Positions 63,658 to 64,000 of a stretch of DNA of 64,000 nt are shown here, in pieces. This DNA comes from Hydrotalea flava (lineage in GTDB: Bacteria; Bacteroidota; Bacteroidia; Chitinophagales; Chitinophagaceae). Under the pieces are notes generated by a model. The model had not been told where the DNA came from and made no database searches. It saw only the letters and a program-made list of their open reading frames with translations. The stretch is from positions 224,420 through 288,419 of the forward strand of contig NZ_LUHG01000039.1 of assembly GCF_001623405.1 (NCBI RefSeq), read 5' to 3'. The translations under genes and the position numbers were made by a program. Positions within the stretch are counted from its first letter, which is position 1, and every line of letters begins with the position of its first letter.

Positions 63658-63722
63658 TCTGACAGTTGGGTTAAATTGCAAATGAAATAACAAACAATTT
63701 AACCACTTTAAAAACTGTCAGA
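63658..63722. repeat. nested inverted repeat at the IS left end
   Basis: TCTGACAGTT (63658-63667) is repeated inverted as AACTGTCAGA (63713-63722), and GGTTAAATTG (63669-63678) as CAATTTAACC (63695-63704). The pairs are nested around a 16-nt AT-rich centre. The outer left arm is the probable terminal repeat of the transposon. The right arm ends just before the transposase ATG, so the hairpin may also regulate translation. Confidence 0.6.
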
Positions 63723-63723
63723 A

Positions 63724-64000
63724 ATGAATGTAGAATCAAAGTTAATCCAAAGCAAATTAGGATTACTCAAATTAGCAGAAAAATTAGGTAACGTATCAGA
63801 GGCTTGCCGTGTTTACGGTTACAGCCGCGATAGCTTTTACCGCATTAAAGAACTCTATGATACAGGCGGTCCGATTGCCTTGAAAGAAATTAGTCGCAAA
63901 AAACCAATTCCGCAAAACAGAATTGAGCCGGAAATTGAGAAGGCTGTTGTAGAAATGGCTTTTGAAAATCCTGCTTTGGGTCAGTTGCGTGTATCCAACG
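63724..64000 (+). mobile_element. IS481-family transposase, 5' part (runs off the window)
   Basis: 92 codons of an open frame starting [20 protein letters not shown]. The helix-turn-helix region [20 protein letters not shown] (~26-45) is followed by [18 protein letters not shown] and [12 protein letters not shown], the typical start of IS481-type transposases. The DDE catalytic core would follow outside the window. Base composition is somewhat richer in GC than the flanking repeats. The intactness of the element cannot be judged. Confidence 0.85.

Noticed and set aside
1..64000. CRISPR arrays, restriction-modification, retron or other named defence systems
   Set aside because: No spaced direct repeats, Cas, methylase/endonuclease pairs or reverse transcriptase were seen. 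The only conflict-type locus is the rhs fragment.

Overview
The window comes from an AT-rich Bacteroidota chromosome, most likely a member of the Chitinophagaceae (Sediminibacterium/Ferruginibacter-like). The family-level guess rests on protein character, not on a database search. Supporting signs are a SprE/PorW-like TPR protein of type IX secretion, a bacillithiol-type YtxJ, LytS/LytTR regulation, a Bacteroidota-style PurM, near-absence of Shine-Dalgarno sequences, and several TTTG-N17-23-TAnnTTTG promoters. No rRNA, tRNA or CRISPR array was seen.

Region 1 (1-17.5 kb, mostly + strand) is core metabolism and envelope: a LOG-family 5' end, Na+/solute symporter, O-methyltransferase, GH73 glucosaminidase with LysM, hypoxanthine PRTase and a vWA protein. 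It continues with an overlapping ppk1-ppx pair (polyphosphate synthesis and breakdown), panB, a LytS-type kinase with its LytTR regulator, an antiquitin-like aldehyde dehydrogenase with a cupin, a subtilisin-like protease, a DinB-fold protein and sucC.

Region 2 (17.5-33 kb) holds a minus-strand operon of small membrane proteins including AtpZ/AtpI-like proteins but no ATP synthase genes. It is followed by a SprE-like TPR protein, PBP1A, pcm, a phosphohexomutase, a PRTase, and an Fe-S oxidoreductase pair split by an antisense LysE exporter.

Region 3 (33-60 kb) holds hisIE, a zinc-ribbon methyltransferase, and a translationally coupled set of giant TPR protein, plug-less beta-barrel and HU-CCDC81-like protein. 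After these come a thioesterase, cinA, a 2-oxoacid dehydrogenase E2, an S9 peptidase, an EamA exporter, a GT2 glycosyltransferase, an ExoX-like exonuclease and mpl. Next are a 39-residue lipoprotein, ytxJ with a split YeeE pair, a GNAT, ftsE, purM, ribF, holA, a second exonuclease, and two tandem paralogous coiled-coil membrane proteins.

Region 4 (60.4-64 kb) starts with surE and a small membrane protein and then becomes accessory DNA. An orphan 3' fragment of an rhs gene, interrupted by a stop codon 16 codons before its apparent original end, is followed 7 bp later by a small membrane protein that may be its immunity partner. This cassette lies between two direct copies of a divergent intergenic repeat. 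The window ends inside an IS481-type transposase preceded by a nested inverted repeat. This accessory end is the most unusual part of the window; most of the rest is ordinary housekeeping.
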